From Lucinisca nassula (Eukaryota; Mollusca; Bivalvia; Lucinida; Lucinidae), in the NCBI GenBank assembly GCA_963580285.1, contig OY757011.1, positions 114,982,766 through 115,046,765 on the forward strand: 64,000 nt of DNA, in the 5' to 3' direction. Below the pieces are notes generated by a model, which saw nothing but the letters and a program-made list of their open reading frames with translations, had not been told where the DNA came from and ran no database searches. How positions within the stretch are numbered: position 1 is the first letter of the stretch; every line of letters begins with the position of its first letter. Shown here one piece after another: positions 51,640 through 63,002 of the stretch. The position numbers and the translations under genes are program-made.

Positions 51640-52945
51640 CACTAGAGCAAAGTCAAAGTTCTTCTAAAAATAGCCACCTTGACCTGAGGACCCTGAAAGT
51701 CAAACTTCCTTGAGATATTATCATACCCAACATCTGTATGATGCTATAGAGTGATGACAAAGTTTTTTCTAAAAAAAGCCACACTGTCCTTAACCTTGCG
51801 GTCATGACCTTGAAAGTCGAACTCGCTCGAGATATTATCATAAGCAACATTTGTATAAAGTTATGGCAAAATTCATCAACAAATGTAGCCCATACAGCCA
51901 TGACAAAGTTATTCTGAAAATATCCAGTGACCATGACCTCTACCTCAGGACCCTGAAAGACAAACCTGCTCAAGATACTATCATACCCAACATTTGTGTG
52001 AAGTTATATTAAAATCTATCAACAAATATAGGTGCTAGAGTGATGACAAAGTTTTTCTAAAAATAGCCACAGTGACCTTGACCTTGAGGTCATGACCTTG
52101 AAAGTTGAACTCGCTTGAGATATTATCATATGCAACATTTGTGTGAATTTATATAAAAATCTGTCAATAAATGTAGGCCCAGAAGCGATGACAAAGTTTT
52201 TCTAAAAATAGCCATGGTGACCTTGACCTTGAAAGTCAAACTTGCTGGAGATATTATCAGCAATGTTTGTGTGAAGTTATATTAAAATCTGCCAATAAAT
52301 GTAGGGGCTAGAGGGATGACAAACTTTTTCTTAAGATAGCCACAGTGACCTTGACCTTGAAAGTCGAACTCACTGGAGAAATTTTCAGCAGTGTCTATCA
52401 CCATTCCAAGTCTCAAGTAAATTCGTCTGAAGGCAAGCAAGTAATGATCTTAAATCTTCAGTGCAAAAACATAAAAATCCTTAGTCTGTGACCTTGACCC
52501 AAAGGCCACGGTCATGTAAGATGATGCTGCTGATAAAACTTTTGACTAGTACCTATCACCAGCCCAAGTACGAACTAAATCTATCAAAGGTTATGGTCAT
52601 GAGCGCTGATGCTGCTGCTAAAAATATGAGACAAGTATCTATAACTATATCGAGTATTAACTAAATCAATCCAAAGATAAAGAAGTAATGAGTTCCTAAA
52701 AACTTTTTCACAAAAACTTTCATATTAAAATCCGAAGTTTGTGATCTTGACCTTAAGGTCATGGTCATGGGTGCTGATACTGCAGATAAAAACTTTAGGC
52801 CAGTATCTATCACAATACCAAATATGAACTTAATCCAAGTTCACATAAAGAAGTTATGAGCAACTAAAAAACTTTAACGCAAAAACTTTAACATTTGTGG
52901 ACGCTGACGCCGGGGGTAGTAGAATAGCTTACGGTGAGCTAAAAA
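51640..52945 (+). mobile_element. Pearl-like element, ~130-160-bp core repeats
   Basis: Units carry AGCCACAGTGACCTTGACC, GAGATATTATCATA and AACATTTGTGTGAAGTTATAT at 51660-52400, with a second set around 52430-52880 (AGTATCTATCACAATACC). The end reads GCCGGGGGTAGTAGAATAGC then GGTGAGCTAAAAAC, like a P-element terminus. The 5' end is not defined. Confidence 0.7.
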
Positions 52946-53069
52946 CAATTAAACTGAATTTTACACTTGTAACCATTTCATATGAAACTTGTTGAAGGTT
53001 CATTTCATAAATTTTAATTGAAATGGGAATTTCAAGTGAAGTTCTCTGTATCTATTATAGAGTGCTGCG

Positions 53070-53281
53070 TCCAGTTGTTCAAAGCATCTTTAGCTTAACG
53101 AGCTGTTAAGTGGTCAAATTGTTAACTTCTTTAGTAAGTACAATATCTAAGACTTGTATTTTTGATTAGCAAAAGCTACTCACATTTTTTCTGCAAAATT
53201 ATTAGTATATTTTCATTATTTAATGATCAAAGTTTTAACAATATGTTAGTTAACAACATCGTTAATTTTGAACAACTGGCC
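53070..53281. mobile_element. M5 MITE, intact copy
   Basis: TCCAGTTGTTCAAAGCATC and the inverted GATGTTGTTAACTAAC...GGGCCAGTTGTTCAAA ends define it (about 212 bp). It ends 55 bp from the next HGSNAT exon. Confidence 0.82.
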
Positions 53282-53335
53282 CCTCAATTTTAACTTAAAA
53301 TACCGTGAATGCATATACAACAATGAATAACTCAC

Positions 53336-53406
53336 CAGAGATTTTTGTTGATGGGAATCCAGCCACCGTTTCTTTCAGCATTGCACAGCGCTAAAGCTAA
53401 TACACC
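53336..53406 (-). CDS. HGSNAT: HGSNAT internal coding exon
   Basis: The acceptor TTTGTTTCAG precedes 53406 and the donor GTGAGTTA follows 53336. The 71-nt exon encodes GVLALALCNAERNGGWIPIN and KNLW, with the last Trp codon split after two bases. IPINKNLW is a hallmark of the family (IPVNKNLW in vertebrates), lying on a loop between two transmembrane helices. GVLALAL ends the helix that begins in the preceding exon (RFLIWAVIL). Phase 0 to 2 fits both neighbours. Confidence 0.94.
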
Positions 53407-54074
53407 CTGAAACAAATAATAAGTCATTTATCCTTATTTTGTTATTCCGATAAGGCTGGGAAAATTGCCCTGAACCGAGACTTAGACTGTTTCGTATAAC
53501 ATTTTGGTTCCATTATTTAAGTTATGAGATGGATTATTCAATAAGTCATTAAATTTATTCCCTTAACTCTTTCAGCACCAAATTGATTTCAAAACATAAC
53601 TCCAAGCACCAATTCTATTTTTAGTCCCTGTTATTTTCTACCACTTAAACCATGTAAATATACAATCAAAAACATCTTTTTTAAGTAAAAGCTTCTTTGT
53701 TTTTGCCGAAAACAGGTTTTTGCCGACAACAGGTCTTACCTAATGATCTGCAACATGCTTCAGCTAATTATTTCCCTTTATTGGTTGATCTAAAATGCAG
53801 AATCAAAGTGGTACTCCAGGTCGCAAAAGTACAACTAGGGCGCTCTGCTAGGCAGTCGCAATTATGTGACTAGGGTGCCGAAAGAGTTATATGAAAGTCA
53901 CCTTTAGCTTTACATTTATAAAGTTTTAATTAAAAACAGTGCATGGCATGAACAGTGTTTGACACAGATCACTGAGTCATCTTTCTATGCATTGAATACT
54001 GGTGGACTCTTCCATTGCTGTATGTTGGACAAGTCCATTTGTCAGACCTATTTTTTTCGCTTTTATTCTAATTT
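53407..54074. other. HGSNAT intron (839 bp), mostly unassigned
   Basis: The shortest intron of the set. Apart from the worn M3-type piece that follows, no element is recognised. GTTTTTGCCGAAAACAGG and a near-repeat of it occur at 53700-53730. Confidence 0.5.
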
Positions 54075-54205
54075 TGATGGAAAATTCTGTTAGAAAATAG
54101 TGCAGGCCCTGATCAGACGCTGCATTCTGCAGCGTCTGATCTGGGCCTGCACTGTTTGCCAAGGTACCACTTTAGCGGTTTTTCCCGTGCCAAAGGTTAG
54201 TGGAT
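54075..54205. mobile_element. M3 MITE, end-worn
   Basis: The core AGTGCAGGCCCTGATCAGACG, TGCATTCTGCAG, CGTCTGATCTGGGCCTGCACT is an almost perfect palindrome (54100-54155). CCAAGGTACCACTTTAGCGG is the M3 arm. It ends about 40 bp from the next exon. Confidence 0.75.
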
Positions 54206-54245
54206 AACCTTGTTAAGGCTTGATTTTTTTTAAGCTTCTACTTAC

Positions 54246-54320
54246 CAAGATGACAGCCCAGATTAGAAACCTTCTTATTCTTGCTTTCCAGTCAGGGTAT
54301 ATGAATAATATTTTACCAGC
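54246..54320 (-). CDS. HGSNAT: HGSNAT internal coding exon
   Basis: The acceptor TGTTGCAG precedes 54320 and the donor GTAAGTAG follows 54246. The 75-nt, phase-0 exon encodes AGKILFIYPDWKARIRR and FLIWAVIL. The AGKIL start directly continues FLGLQ of the upstream exon, as in the family's LGVQAGKIL. The basic KARIRR stretch lies on the loop before the next helix. The frame is intact and both splice sites are strong. Confidence 0.94.
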
Positions 54321-54369
54321 CTGCAACAGAGGAAAGTACATTGGGAGAGACTGAAATACTGTAATTACA

Positions 54370-54612
54370 AATTACTGTAAGACTTTAATGGCTCCAAACA
54401 CTGATGGTTTCTTTCAAGTCTCTATAAAATGTTTCTGATTGGTCCAGAATACAAACATTTAGAGGCTCTTTAGTGGAGTTTTTCTTATGTTATCCAAAAA
54501 AATGTATTTTGTGTGTATACATAACATTCCATTTAGAAGACCAAAAAGTAATCCCCAAATTGGCTCCATTTTGACTCCGGACATGATGATTAACCCTCAG
54601 AGACTCAAACTA
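54370..54612. mobile_element. M2 MITE, left part, cut by a pogo-like element
   Basis: It starts TACTGTAAGACTTTAATGG and runs to GAGACTCAAACTA, where in the 36389 copy AACTACCCCTGTC follows. Here the inserted element begins instead. Confidence 0.65.
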
Positions 54613-55707
54613 CACCTCAACCTCATTATAGCATGATTCGTTACAGCACGCATTCGGATATAACATGGTTTTGATTTGGACCCCATATTTTCCCCAACCA
54701 ACATTTATAAATATTATCCAAGGATTCTATCAGGTTTTAAGCACAACAACTTTATTTTCCTCCCACTTTTGACTGCCGTAATACGGTAGCTAACACAGCC
54801 TATAACGGTGCTTTTTGATATTTATTGCAGGCCTCCAAACATGTCATAGATCTATTAGCAGAGTTGAATATACAGTATATAAACTTGTTTAGCTTGACAC
54901 GCATGATAAACATGAGCTGCCATCGGCACAATCAAAAGTGTTGGCTTAGCGAGATAAAGAATTTAAAGAATTCAGTTATGCAACAAGAAAAAAATATTTA
55001 GCACGCTCTGTTAAGGATTACTGCTCAGCAGAAATCTTAAACAGCGATGTAGACAATGTGATCGATCAACTGCAATAAAACCGATTTTCTAGAGCCGCAT
55101 GTAAAAGAAAGTCAGATTTATTCCAGCTTAACAGCAAATGTTAAAACATATTCATGATCGATTTTCGCGGTAAAAAAATCATTCAAAGACCATGTGCACC
55201 ATTAAAAATCATTTAAAATGCTAAAATATTAAGGGTAAGACAGTCCAAGGGAAGTAATTCAACTTTCTCGTAAGCGTTAACCAGTGTCCGGTTCTAAACC
55301 CTAACTGGGTAATTTTACCATTTTACCATTGTAGTTCGGTACGGTCCCGGATGCACAGTTACAACAAAGTTAGCCAGGAACCACCTATCCAAATGGCGTC
55401 ATTCTCGCTGTCACATCGGACGCTTTTCTGGATATAAACGTGGTTTATCAGCTGGTTTCGATTAAAGAGACTTGTTTGGCTTGATGGGCCATGGTATTTA
55501 CTGCCATTGATTAGTTCTAAACACCTTTTAGTCGGGAAATACGGAAATTAACCAGACCGCACATCATCTTGTTTGGAAAACTATTGATCACCATAGTGTC
55601 AATGGTTGATCTGTGACAAATACGGTCGGCGTTTGTAACATGATTCGGTTAACTAATACGGTCCGATGGTTGGACCCGAAGTTCCGTGTTATAACGAGGT
55701 TGAGGTG
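54613..55707. mobile_element. pogo/Tigger-like non-autonomous DNA transposon, 1095 bp
   Basis: The inverted ends are CACCTCAACCTCATTATAGC and the complement of CACCTCAACCTCGTTATAAC. TA precedes the left end; the right neighbour is TT, so the duplication is imperfect. AACCTCGTTATAAC-type ends are characteristic of pogo/Tigger elements. No transposase was recognised in either strand. Confidence 0.82.
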
Positions 55708-55923
55708 TTCTCTGAATTCTAACGCATCTGCATATGTAAGGTGACATCTGATTGGATAACATCAAAAACTTGCAACAGCATATTCTACAATACACTTTCA
55801 GAAACCTGACGTGATCATTTGATGTCACTTTTCATTGGCGGCCTTTGGTTTTACACAGCTCACAAAGCAATAGTACAGTTTTCAATAAAATAACTGAATA
55901 AGTGCATTAGAATGGGGATGACT

Positions 55924-56045
55924 ATATTGAAAATTGTCATTTGGGGATGTAAATCACTGGTTTTATGGTCACTGGCACAACACCATAAAAAGAAACAGCC
56001 AACCATAAAACCGCTGATTTACATCCCAAATGACAATTTTGAATA
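55924..56045. repeat. Inverted repeat, ~40-bp arms
   Basis: TTGAAAATTGTCATTTGGGG to CACTGGTTTTATGG (55928-55968) and its near-complement CCATAAAACCGCTG to GACAATTTTGAAT (56004-56045) could fold across a 35-base loop. It may be a small MITE. Confidence 0.7.
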
Positions 56046-56079
56046 CAGCTATCCTCCAATTAATAAGACATATCATATG

Positions 56080-56245
56080 AGTGAGTGAGTGAGTGTTTGA
56101 GTTTTATGTCTCACCAACAGCTAAGGTCATACAGAGATGGGACCTCGGTTTAAAGACTCTTCCAAAAGTCTGGAGAAGCCCGGGATCGATCCTGAGACCC
56201 CTGGTTTACAAGGCGAGTAGCATAAACACTACACCATGGAGGCTT
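56080..56245 (-). mobile_element. SINE-B, minus strand
   Basis: The GAGTGAGTGAGTG tail is at the left; TGGAGGCT at the right is the inverted head. CCTCGGTTTAAAGACTC and CGGGATCGATCCTGAGACC are the body and B box. Confidence 0.88.
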
Positions 56246-56401
56246 CTCACATATCCTCTGCTTAGTGCAATAACTTTGTAAGTGCAAAATGGCAACTTTT
56301 CAGGAGAGACAAACAAGAGGGCCCAATGGCCCTATATCGCTCACCTGTGTACCAGAAAATCATTAGTGTAGGAGACCACTTGACATTGCTACATACTAAA
56401 T

Positions 56402-56577
56402 ATCTAAGCTCAGGCAAAGCGGTGTCCATGCTTATAAACCCTATTGGTTTCAATGGGCGACAGGGCTTGAGATGTAATTTCATCTCAATGTCGGGTAAAA
56501 GTCCCACAAAATTGGAAGAGACATCTCAAAAATGACCTATACAGTGTTGACAGGGATGTACAACTTCAAATCAAACA
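56402..56577 (+). mobile_element. SINE-A, 5'-truncated
   Basis: It begins in AGCTCAGGCAAAGCGG and ends GATGTACAACTTCAAATCAAAC. It interrupts the first unit of the P-element array. Confidence 0.83.
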
Positions 56578-58704
56578 AAATCTGTGCCTTATGGTTTTGG
56601 AAAAGAAGATTTTTTTTTTTTAGTTTTTTTTCCAGTATAAGTCTATAGAAGCTAATGAGCCCTGGGGCTTGGCCAATTTTGACCCAAAGGGCATGGTTTG
56701 AAGGATTATGTAGGCGACCATTTTGTGTTGCTATATACTAAATATCTAAGGTCTGTATTTCATGGTTTCAAAGAAGATGTTTGAAGCTTTTTTCCATTAT
56801 AAGTTTGTTGGAGTTAAGGGGCCACATGATTTGGCCAATTTGGACCCCAGGGGCATGATAGGCAGGATTCATGTAGGTGACCACTCGACATTGCTACATG
56901 CTAAATACCTAATCTCTGGGACTTATGGTTTCAGAGAAGAAAATTTTTGAAGATTTTTTTTCTCCATTTCAAGTTTTTTTTTTCCATTATAAGGGCCCGG
57001 TGGTTTCAGAGAAGACGATTTTTGAAGTTTTTCCAATTGTAAGTCTATGGAAGCTAAAGAGCCCTGGGGTGTGGCCAAGTTGGATCCCAGGGGCATAACT
57101 GGCAGGATTTATGTAGGTAGCCACTTGACATTGCAACATACTAAAATCTAAGCTCTGGGCCTAATGGTTTCATAGAAGAATATTTTTTTTTTTAAGTTTT
57201 TTTTTCCATTATAAGTCTATTGGAGCTGATGAGCTCGGGCTAGCCAATTTTGACCCCAGGGGCAGGGTTAGCAGGATTTATGTAGCTGGCTATTTTATGT
57301 TGCTAGATACTAAATATCTAAGTTCTGTGCTTTACAGTTTCTGAGAAGAAGATTTTTTCCATTATGAGTCTATGGGAGCTAAGGGGCAAAGGGGCTTGGC
57401 CCATTTGGACCCCAGGGGCATGATTAGCAGGAAATATGTAGGTGATCACTTGCCTTTGCTACATGCTAAATATCTAAGCTCTGGGCCCTGTGGTTTCAGA
57501 GAAGAAGATTTTTGAAGCTTTTTTCCATTATGAGTCTATGGGAGCTAAGGGGGTCCCAGGGTGTGGCCCATTTGGACCCCAGGGGCATGATTGGCAGGAA
57601 TTATGTAGGTGACCACTTGTCATTGCCACATGCTAAATATCTAAGCTCTGCGCCCTGTGGTTTCAGAGAAGAAGATTTTTGAATTTTTTTCCATTATGAG
57701 TCTATGGGAGCTAAGGGGCCCCGGGGCGTGACCCATTTGGACCCCAGGGGCATGATTGGCAGGATTTATGTAGGTGACCACTTGCCATTGCTACATGCTA
57801 ATAATCTAAGCTCTGGGCCCTGTGGTTTCAGAGAAAAACATTTCTGAAGCTTTTTTTCCATTATGAGTCTATAGGAGCTAAGGGGCCCCAGGGCGTGGCT
57901 CGTTTGGACCCCAGGGGCATGATTGGCAGGATTTATGTAGGTGACCACTTGCTGTTGCTACATGCTAAATATCTAAGCTCTGGGCTCTGTGGTGTCAGAG
58001 AAGAAGATTTTTGAAGCTTTTTTCCATTATGAGTCAATGGGAGCTAAGGGGCTCCAGGGCGAGGCCAATTTAGACCCCAGGGGCATGATTGGCATGAATT
58101 ATGTAGGTGACCACTTGCCGTTGCTACATGCTAAATACCTAAGCTCTGGGCCCTGCGGTTTCAGAGAAGAAGATTTTTGAAGCTTTTTTCCATTTTGAAT
58201 CTATGGGAGCGAAAGGGACACGGGGCGTGGCCAATTTGGACCCCAGGGGCATGATTGGCAGGATTTATGTAGTCGACCACTTGCCATTGCTACATTCTTA
58301 TTATCTAAGCTCTGGGCCCTGTGGTTTCAGAGAAAAAGATTTTTGAAGCTTTTTTTCCATTATGAGTCTATAGGAGCTAAGGGGCCCGGGGCGTGGCCCA
58401 TTTGGACCCGAGGGGCATGATTGGCAGGGTTTATGTAGGTGACCACTTGCCATTGCTACATGCTAATTATCTAAGCTCTGGGCCCTGTGGTTTCAGAGAA
58501 GAAGATTTTTTAAGCTTTTTTTCCATTATGAGTCTATGGGAGCTAAGGGGCCCCAGGGCGTGGCCCATTTGGAACCCAGGGGCATGATTGGCAGGAATTA
58601 TGTAGGTGACCACTTGCCGTTGCTACATGCTAAATATCTAAGCTCTGTGCCCTGTGGTTTCAGAGAAGAAGATTTTTGAATCTTTTTTTTTCCATTATGA
58701 GTCT

Positions 58705-59003
58705 TTTGTTTGTTTGATTTGAGGTTTAATGTCCCCGTCAACACTGTAAAGGTCATTTTGGAGACGTTACTTCCAATTTTGTGGGACTTTTACCTGACAT
58801 TGAGATGAAATGACATCTCAAGCCCTGTCGCCCAATGAAACCAATAGTGTTTATTAGCATGGACGGTCCGCCTCGCACCGCGGTTCCTGGACAGGCTTAG
58901 ATCCTCTAAGCAGTTTACCAGTACTAGTGTGCGGGCCGGATTCAGCTCTGCATGGAAGCATCATGCAGCCCATATATTTCTTCAAGCCCCTATGGGCGGG
59001 GGC
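58705..59003 (-). mobile_element. SINE-A, full length, minus strand, with perfect 16-bp target duplication
   Basis: TTTCCATTATGAGTCT occurs at 58689-58704 and 59004-59019. Tail TTTGTTTGTTTGATTTGAGG is on the left; head CCCTATGGGCGGGGGC on the right. It interrupts one array monomer. Confidence 0.95.
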
Positions 59004-59782
59004 TTTCCATTATGAGTCTATGGTAGCTAAGGGGCAAAGGGGTGTGGCCAATTTGGACCCCAGGAGCATGATTGGCAGGAATTAAGTAGGTGACCACTTG
59101 CCGTTGCTACATATTAAATATCTAAGCTCTGGGCCCTGCGGTTTCAGAGAAGAAGATTTTTGAAGCTTTTTTCCATTATGAGTCTATGTGAGCAAAGGGG
59201 CCCCGGGGCATGGCCCATTTGGAACCCAGGGGCATGATTGGCAGGAATTATGTAGGTGACCACTTGCCGTTGCTACATGCTAAATATCTAAGCTCTGGGC
59301 AATGTGGTTTCAGAGAAGAAGATTTTTTAAGCTTTTTTTTCCATTTTGAGTTTATAGGAGCTAAGGGGCCCCGGGGTGTGGCCAATTTGGACCCAAGGGG
59401 CATGATTGGCAGGATTTTCGTAGGTGACCACTTAACATTGTTACAAGTTAAATATCTAAGCTCTGGGCCCTGTGGTTTCAGAGAAGAAGATTTTTTAAAA
59501 TTTATTCCCAATATAAGTCTATGGGAGCTATATGTTGTCATGGCAACCATAATTCCAATCTGATCAGCCCAAAAACCATATGCAGCCTTTCCCCCTACCT
59601 GATGATGCTTCACATGAAATTTGATCAAGATTGGCCATGGGGTATTAGAGATTTACTTATTTGAAATTGTTTACGGACGCACGCACGTACGGACACACGC
59701 ACGGACGCATGCACACACAACGGACGACGGACAAAATGTGATCACAAAAGCTCACCTTGTCACTACGTGACAGGTGAGCTAA

Positions 59783-61565
59783 AAACTGCTTTATTAAAGA
59801 ATGGCATAGAAAACCATACTATAAGCTGGTTTCTTAACTTCATGGCGATTTCTTTCATTTGTGTGTGATGTTTATTGTTGAATATATGGCATTTGAAAAG
59901 AAATATTTAGCATTTAAGGGTTGATACACAATTTCTGCGCCGAGTGTTTTTGGTGCAAAAACGGTGAAAGTGCATTCAGCGCTAAAACGGTGTAAATGTA
60001 CAAACCTTATTTCTTTGCCTTTTAAATGGTAAAGCAGTAAATTAAAGGCACTGGGTAAGTAATAGATCACATTTTATAAATTCTGCATGGTACTTCCATG
60101 CTTATTCAGAAATATCAAGCAGCAGGATTCAATATTTTTGAGGTAGCCTAGACTCATGGGTTTTGACGCACTTAAGCACTTGTTGATGTGTCATTAATTT
60201 AACTTGCAACTCCCAGCACATTGGATTTGTGCAAGACATATGTGGACTTCTAGCAAATTTTTGTATATCATTTAAATTATTTTTCATCAACTGTCTTTGT
60301 AGAAATTATTGGTGAAACAGGACCACCATGGTGACTGTCATTTTGGCTAACAGTCATATGAAATGACGCATCTGACAATATGCCATTTTTCTTGCAAGAT
60401 AATTATTTAAGTTCAACAACAATACCAAGACTGTGTTCAGAGATCATAATTTGTCTGTAAAAAACAAAATAAAATGACAAGAATAACTTTTGTTTGACAC
60501 CTGAAAGAATTTAAATAATCTTATCCTATTTTGCAAATGGCCGCCATTTATATGTCCTTGTTTCAACGGATAGGGAAGTTGCGGTGCTTGTTTCTCTTGC
60601 TTGCATTGAGTAATATACCAAAGGTCTGCGTCAGTATTTTCTTTAATAGATTGTTCATTATTATTGACAAGAATTTTCTGGGAATTCTTTACACTTGGCA
60701 ACATACAAACACAGAGAAAATTACTTCATTGGTTTCTCTTCTTCCAGTTCCAACATATTTTTATATAAGAAGTGATATTAGTTTGAAAATTAGAATTTTG
60801 TAAACACTAGCAATTCATTCAAACAAATTGCATGTGAACTAATGCACCAGGTGACACTATAACAGAGAAAGCATGGTTTGTTTCAGATGCATCTTTTGGT
60901 TCTTAAATTTTTATGCTTCAATTTGAGGAAAAAAGTGCCTTAAGGATTTCTCTTAAAGATTTGGGCAGTCAGGGTAAAACTGTTGTAATTTTCCAGGACA
61001 AACCTCAAATTGCTCAAAAATCACCTGGATGTAACACTCTAAGGTTTTTCTACAAAAATGATGATTAGGTATTGCAAATTAGCTTCCGTAAGTCCAAGAA
61101 TAGAAAGAAACTTGTTGGTGCGTCAAATTAGATGTGCGTCAAAATACATTACAGGACGATATTAAAAAATTTTGTGCAAAAATGGGGTAAGTGCAGTTTT
61201 TGCACCAATTTTTTTTCTAGAAGTCAGAGCAAAAACGGTGTAACTGACAAAAAAAATTCAAAATGCTGAAATAAATCATGATTTAGGCAGAATCCAGCTG
61301 CAATACTTATTTATTCAGTGTGTTAAGTCATAAAGCACCCATTTATGCAAAAAACTATTTTGGCCAAAATGTCAGTTACACCGTTATTGCACTCAGCAGA
61401 CTATAATATTATATCATATGAGGAAGTGCGTATCACACATGGGCAAACATCACAAGAAAATTTGTTTTTGCCATTTTTGAATAAGAAAGGTGTAGATCAG
61501 CCTGAGGACAGACTGATCATTATTCTAGTGTTAGCTGCTTGGATAGAATAATACCTCTAGTTTCT
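59783..61565. other. HGSNAT intron, unassigned; recurring AAAACGGTG motif
   Basis: GTGCAAAAACGGTGAAAGTGC (59951), AAAACGGTGTAA (59985 and 61221), and the inverted TTACACCGTTATTGC (61376) recur. TTGACGCACTTAAGCACTTG is at 60162, and similar GTGCGTCAAA text at 61120-61145. No element boundaries or coding exons were found. Confidence 0.4.
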
Positions 61566-61579
61566 ATATCTAAAATTTC

Positions 61580-61880
61580 GGCCCCCACCCATCTGGGCTT
61601 GAAGAAACAGATGGGCTGCATGATGCATCCACGCAGAGCTGAAACCGACTGCACACAAGTACTGGTAAACTCCTTTGAGGATCTAAGCTTGCCCAGGCAA
61701 AGCGGTGAGTCGACCCATCCATGCTTATAAATCCTATTGGTTTCATTGGGCGGAAGGGCTTGAGATGTCATTTCATCTCAATGTTGGGTAAAAGTCCAAC
61801 AAAATTGGAAGCAACGTCTCCAAAATGACCTTTACAGTGTTGAAGGGGACATTAAACCTCAAATCAAACAAATAAACAAA
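61580..61880 (+). mobile_element. SINE-A, full length, with 14-bp target duplication
   Basis: ATATCTRAAATTTC flanks it at 61566-61579 and 61881-61894 (one mismatch). Head GGCCCCCACCCATCTGGGC, tail GACATTAAACCTCAAATC plus (CAAA)n. Confidence 0.93.
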
Positions 61881-61950
61881 ATATCTGAAATTTCATGACT
61901 CTTGCTAGACTGTGTAGCTGAGCAGGTCTAAAATTCAAATCTATGCCTCC

Positions 61951-62190
61951 TTAAAGGGGAATGGGAACACCTTCAGGGGAAGCAACTCCTGCAAAAGTAT
62001 TTTTGTTTCCCATATCAATAGGGGTCAACTCTTAAAGGAAAGAATTTGCTCCTGAGGAGCAAATTCTTTCCTTTAAGTGTAGACCCCTTCTTCAGTGGAA
62101 CAGGGCTTACAGAAAAGCAGACAGGAAGTCCCAAAAGTTGTCTCCCTTTGATAAATGGTGGAAAATCTGCCAGGTGTTCCCATTCCCTAA
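61951..62190. mobile_element. M8 MITE, full copy
   Basis: It runs TTAAAGGGGAATGGGAACACC to CAGGTGTTCCCATTCCCTAA. The central palindrome, AAAGGAAAGAATTTGCTCCT, is perfect across GAGGAGC to at least 15 bp per arm (near 62055). Bases 62191-62453 show nothing recognised. Confidence 0.88.
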
Positions 62191-62453
62191 ACAGCCTTTA
62201 CTTTTCTTCAATTAGGATAAGCAATTTTGTATCTCAGCTACTTCTTGGTTATTGACGCACTTCATATACTAGAGTAAATAATAGTAGACACTATGGCTGG
62301 CTAATCTGAGCTGAAAAAGTAATCAAATATGTAATGAAAATCATTTTTGTGGGATTTATCAAATGATTAATCGATTATCCAATTAATCGTACCAGCCTTA
62401 GTAGACACTATCAAAACAGTAAAGAAATATTACTATTGCCATTTTCCAATATA

Positions 62454-62638
62454 CAGTCAAGCTTCAATGACTCAACACCCTTTTTTGACCATGAAAATGT
62501 GTTCAAGACGTAAGTAGTTTGAGCCACTGAGAGCTACACATATGTCCAAACCAGGCAGCATAATGGTGAAAATTCAGTTGTGTTTTTTTTTTGACATGCT
62601 ATAAAATGAAAGCCTGGCATTTTTCAAAGAAAATGTGG
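62454..62638. mobile_element. M2 MITE, left part
   Basis: CAGTCAAGCTTCAATGACTC, TAGTTTGAGCCACTGAG and CAGGCAGCATAATGG follow the order of 35845-35990. It is cut before the palindrome. Confidence 0.7.
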
Positions 62639-62863
62639 AAGGGCCTCCGTGGCCTAGTGGTTAAGAGCGCTGACTCTTGATCATTAGGTATCTCACCGCT
62701 GTGGTTCGAGCCTCGCTCGGGTCACATGTGAAACGCAAAGTTCTGCAACGGAAGGTCAGGTGGTTTTTCTCCGGGTACTCCGGTTTTCGCCCACCTCTGA
62801 TTAACGATCGGCTCGATATGAGTGAAATAATCTTGAAAGGGCCGTAAAACCAAAACCAAAAAA
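62639..62863 (+). mobile_element. SINE-C, full length, with 13-bp target duplication, next to an HGSNAT exon
   Basis: The tRNA-like head has A box TGGCCTAGTGG (62650) and B box GGTTCGAGCC (62703); the body ends CCGTAAAACCAAAACC plus A-run. AAAGAAAATGTGG occurs at 62626-62638 and 62864-62876. It is the best-preserved SINE-C here and ends 23 bp from the donor site of the HGSNAT exon at 62900, on the opposite strand. Confidence 0.94.
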
Positions 62864-62899
62864 AAAGAAAATGTGGTTTGATAAAACAAAGTCACTTAC

Positions 62900-62986
62900 C
62901 TGCAGGCCTAAGAAGCATATGAGACAAGACATTAAGGTTCCTAGCAAACCCTCTGGATCATGAGGCACTGTGGTCTTATAGATTTC
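62900..62986 (-). CDS. HGSNAT: HGSNAT coding exon, most upstream exon in the window
   Basis: The acceptor TTATTTTAG precedes 62986 and the donor GTAAGTGAC follows 62900. The 87-nt, phase-0 exon encodes EIYKTTVPHDPEGLLGTLMS and CLICFLGLQ. The TT.P.DPEG.LGT block is highly kept in this family and marks the loop leading into a transmembrane helix that continues with AGKIL in the next exon. Upstream exons, including the N-terminal half that carries the catalytic His, were not found between 62987 and 64000 and must lie beyond the window. Confidence 0.94.
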
Positions 62987-63002
62987 CTAAAATAATGAAA
63001 AT

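Larger units (their letters stand above)
56313..59782 (+). mobile_element. P element, 3.5 kb, single ~166-bp array, with two SINE-A fragments
   Basis: It runs ACAAGAGGGCCCAATGG to a hairpin (59749-59780), preceded by ACGGACGCATGCACACAC and CGGACGACGGAC. Units of about 166 bp share ATGTAGGTGACCACTTGCC, GCTACATGCTAAATATCTAAG, TGTGGTTTCAGAGAAGAAG and CCATTATGAGTCTATGGGAG (56330-59520). The unit is distantly like that at 47095. SINE-A copies lie at 56402 and 58705. It is in the 8.6-kb HGSNAT intron. Confidence 0.88.

Noticed and set aside
57989..59563. Open frames sharing GDHLPLLHAKYLSSGPCGF as a gene family
   Set aside because: They are translations of the 166-bp P-element monomer; no start context or splice signals, and stops recur.
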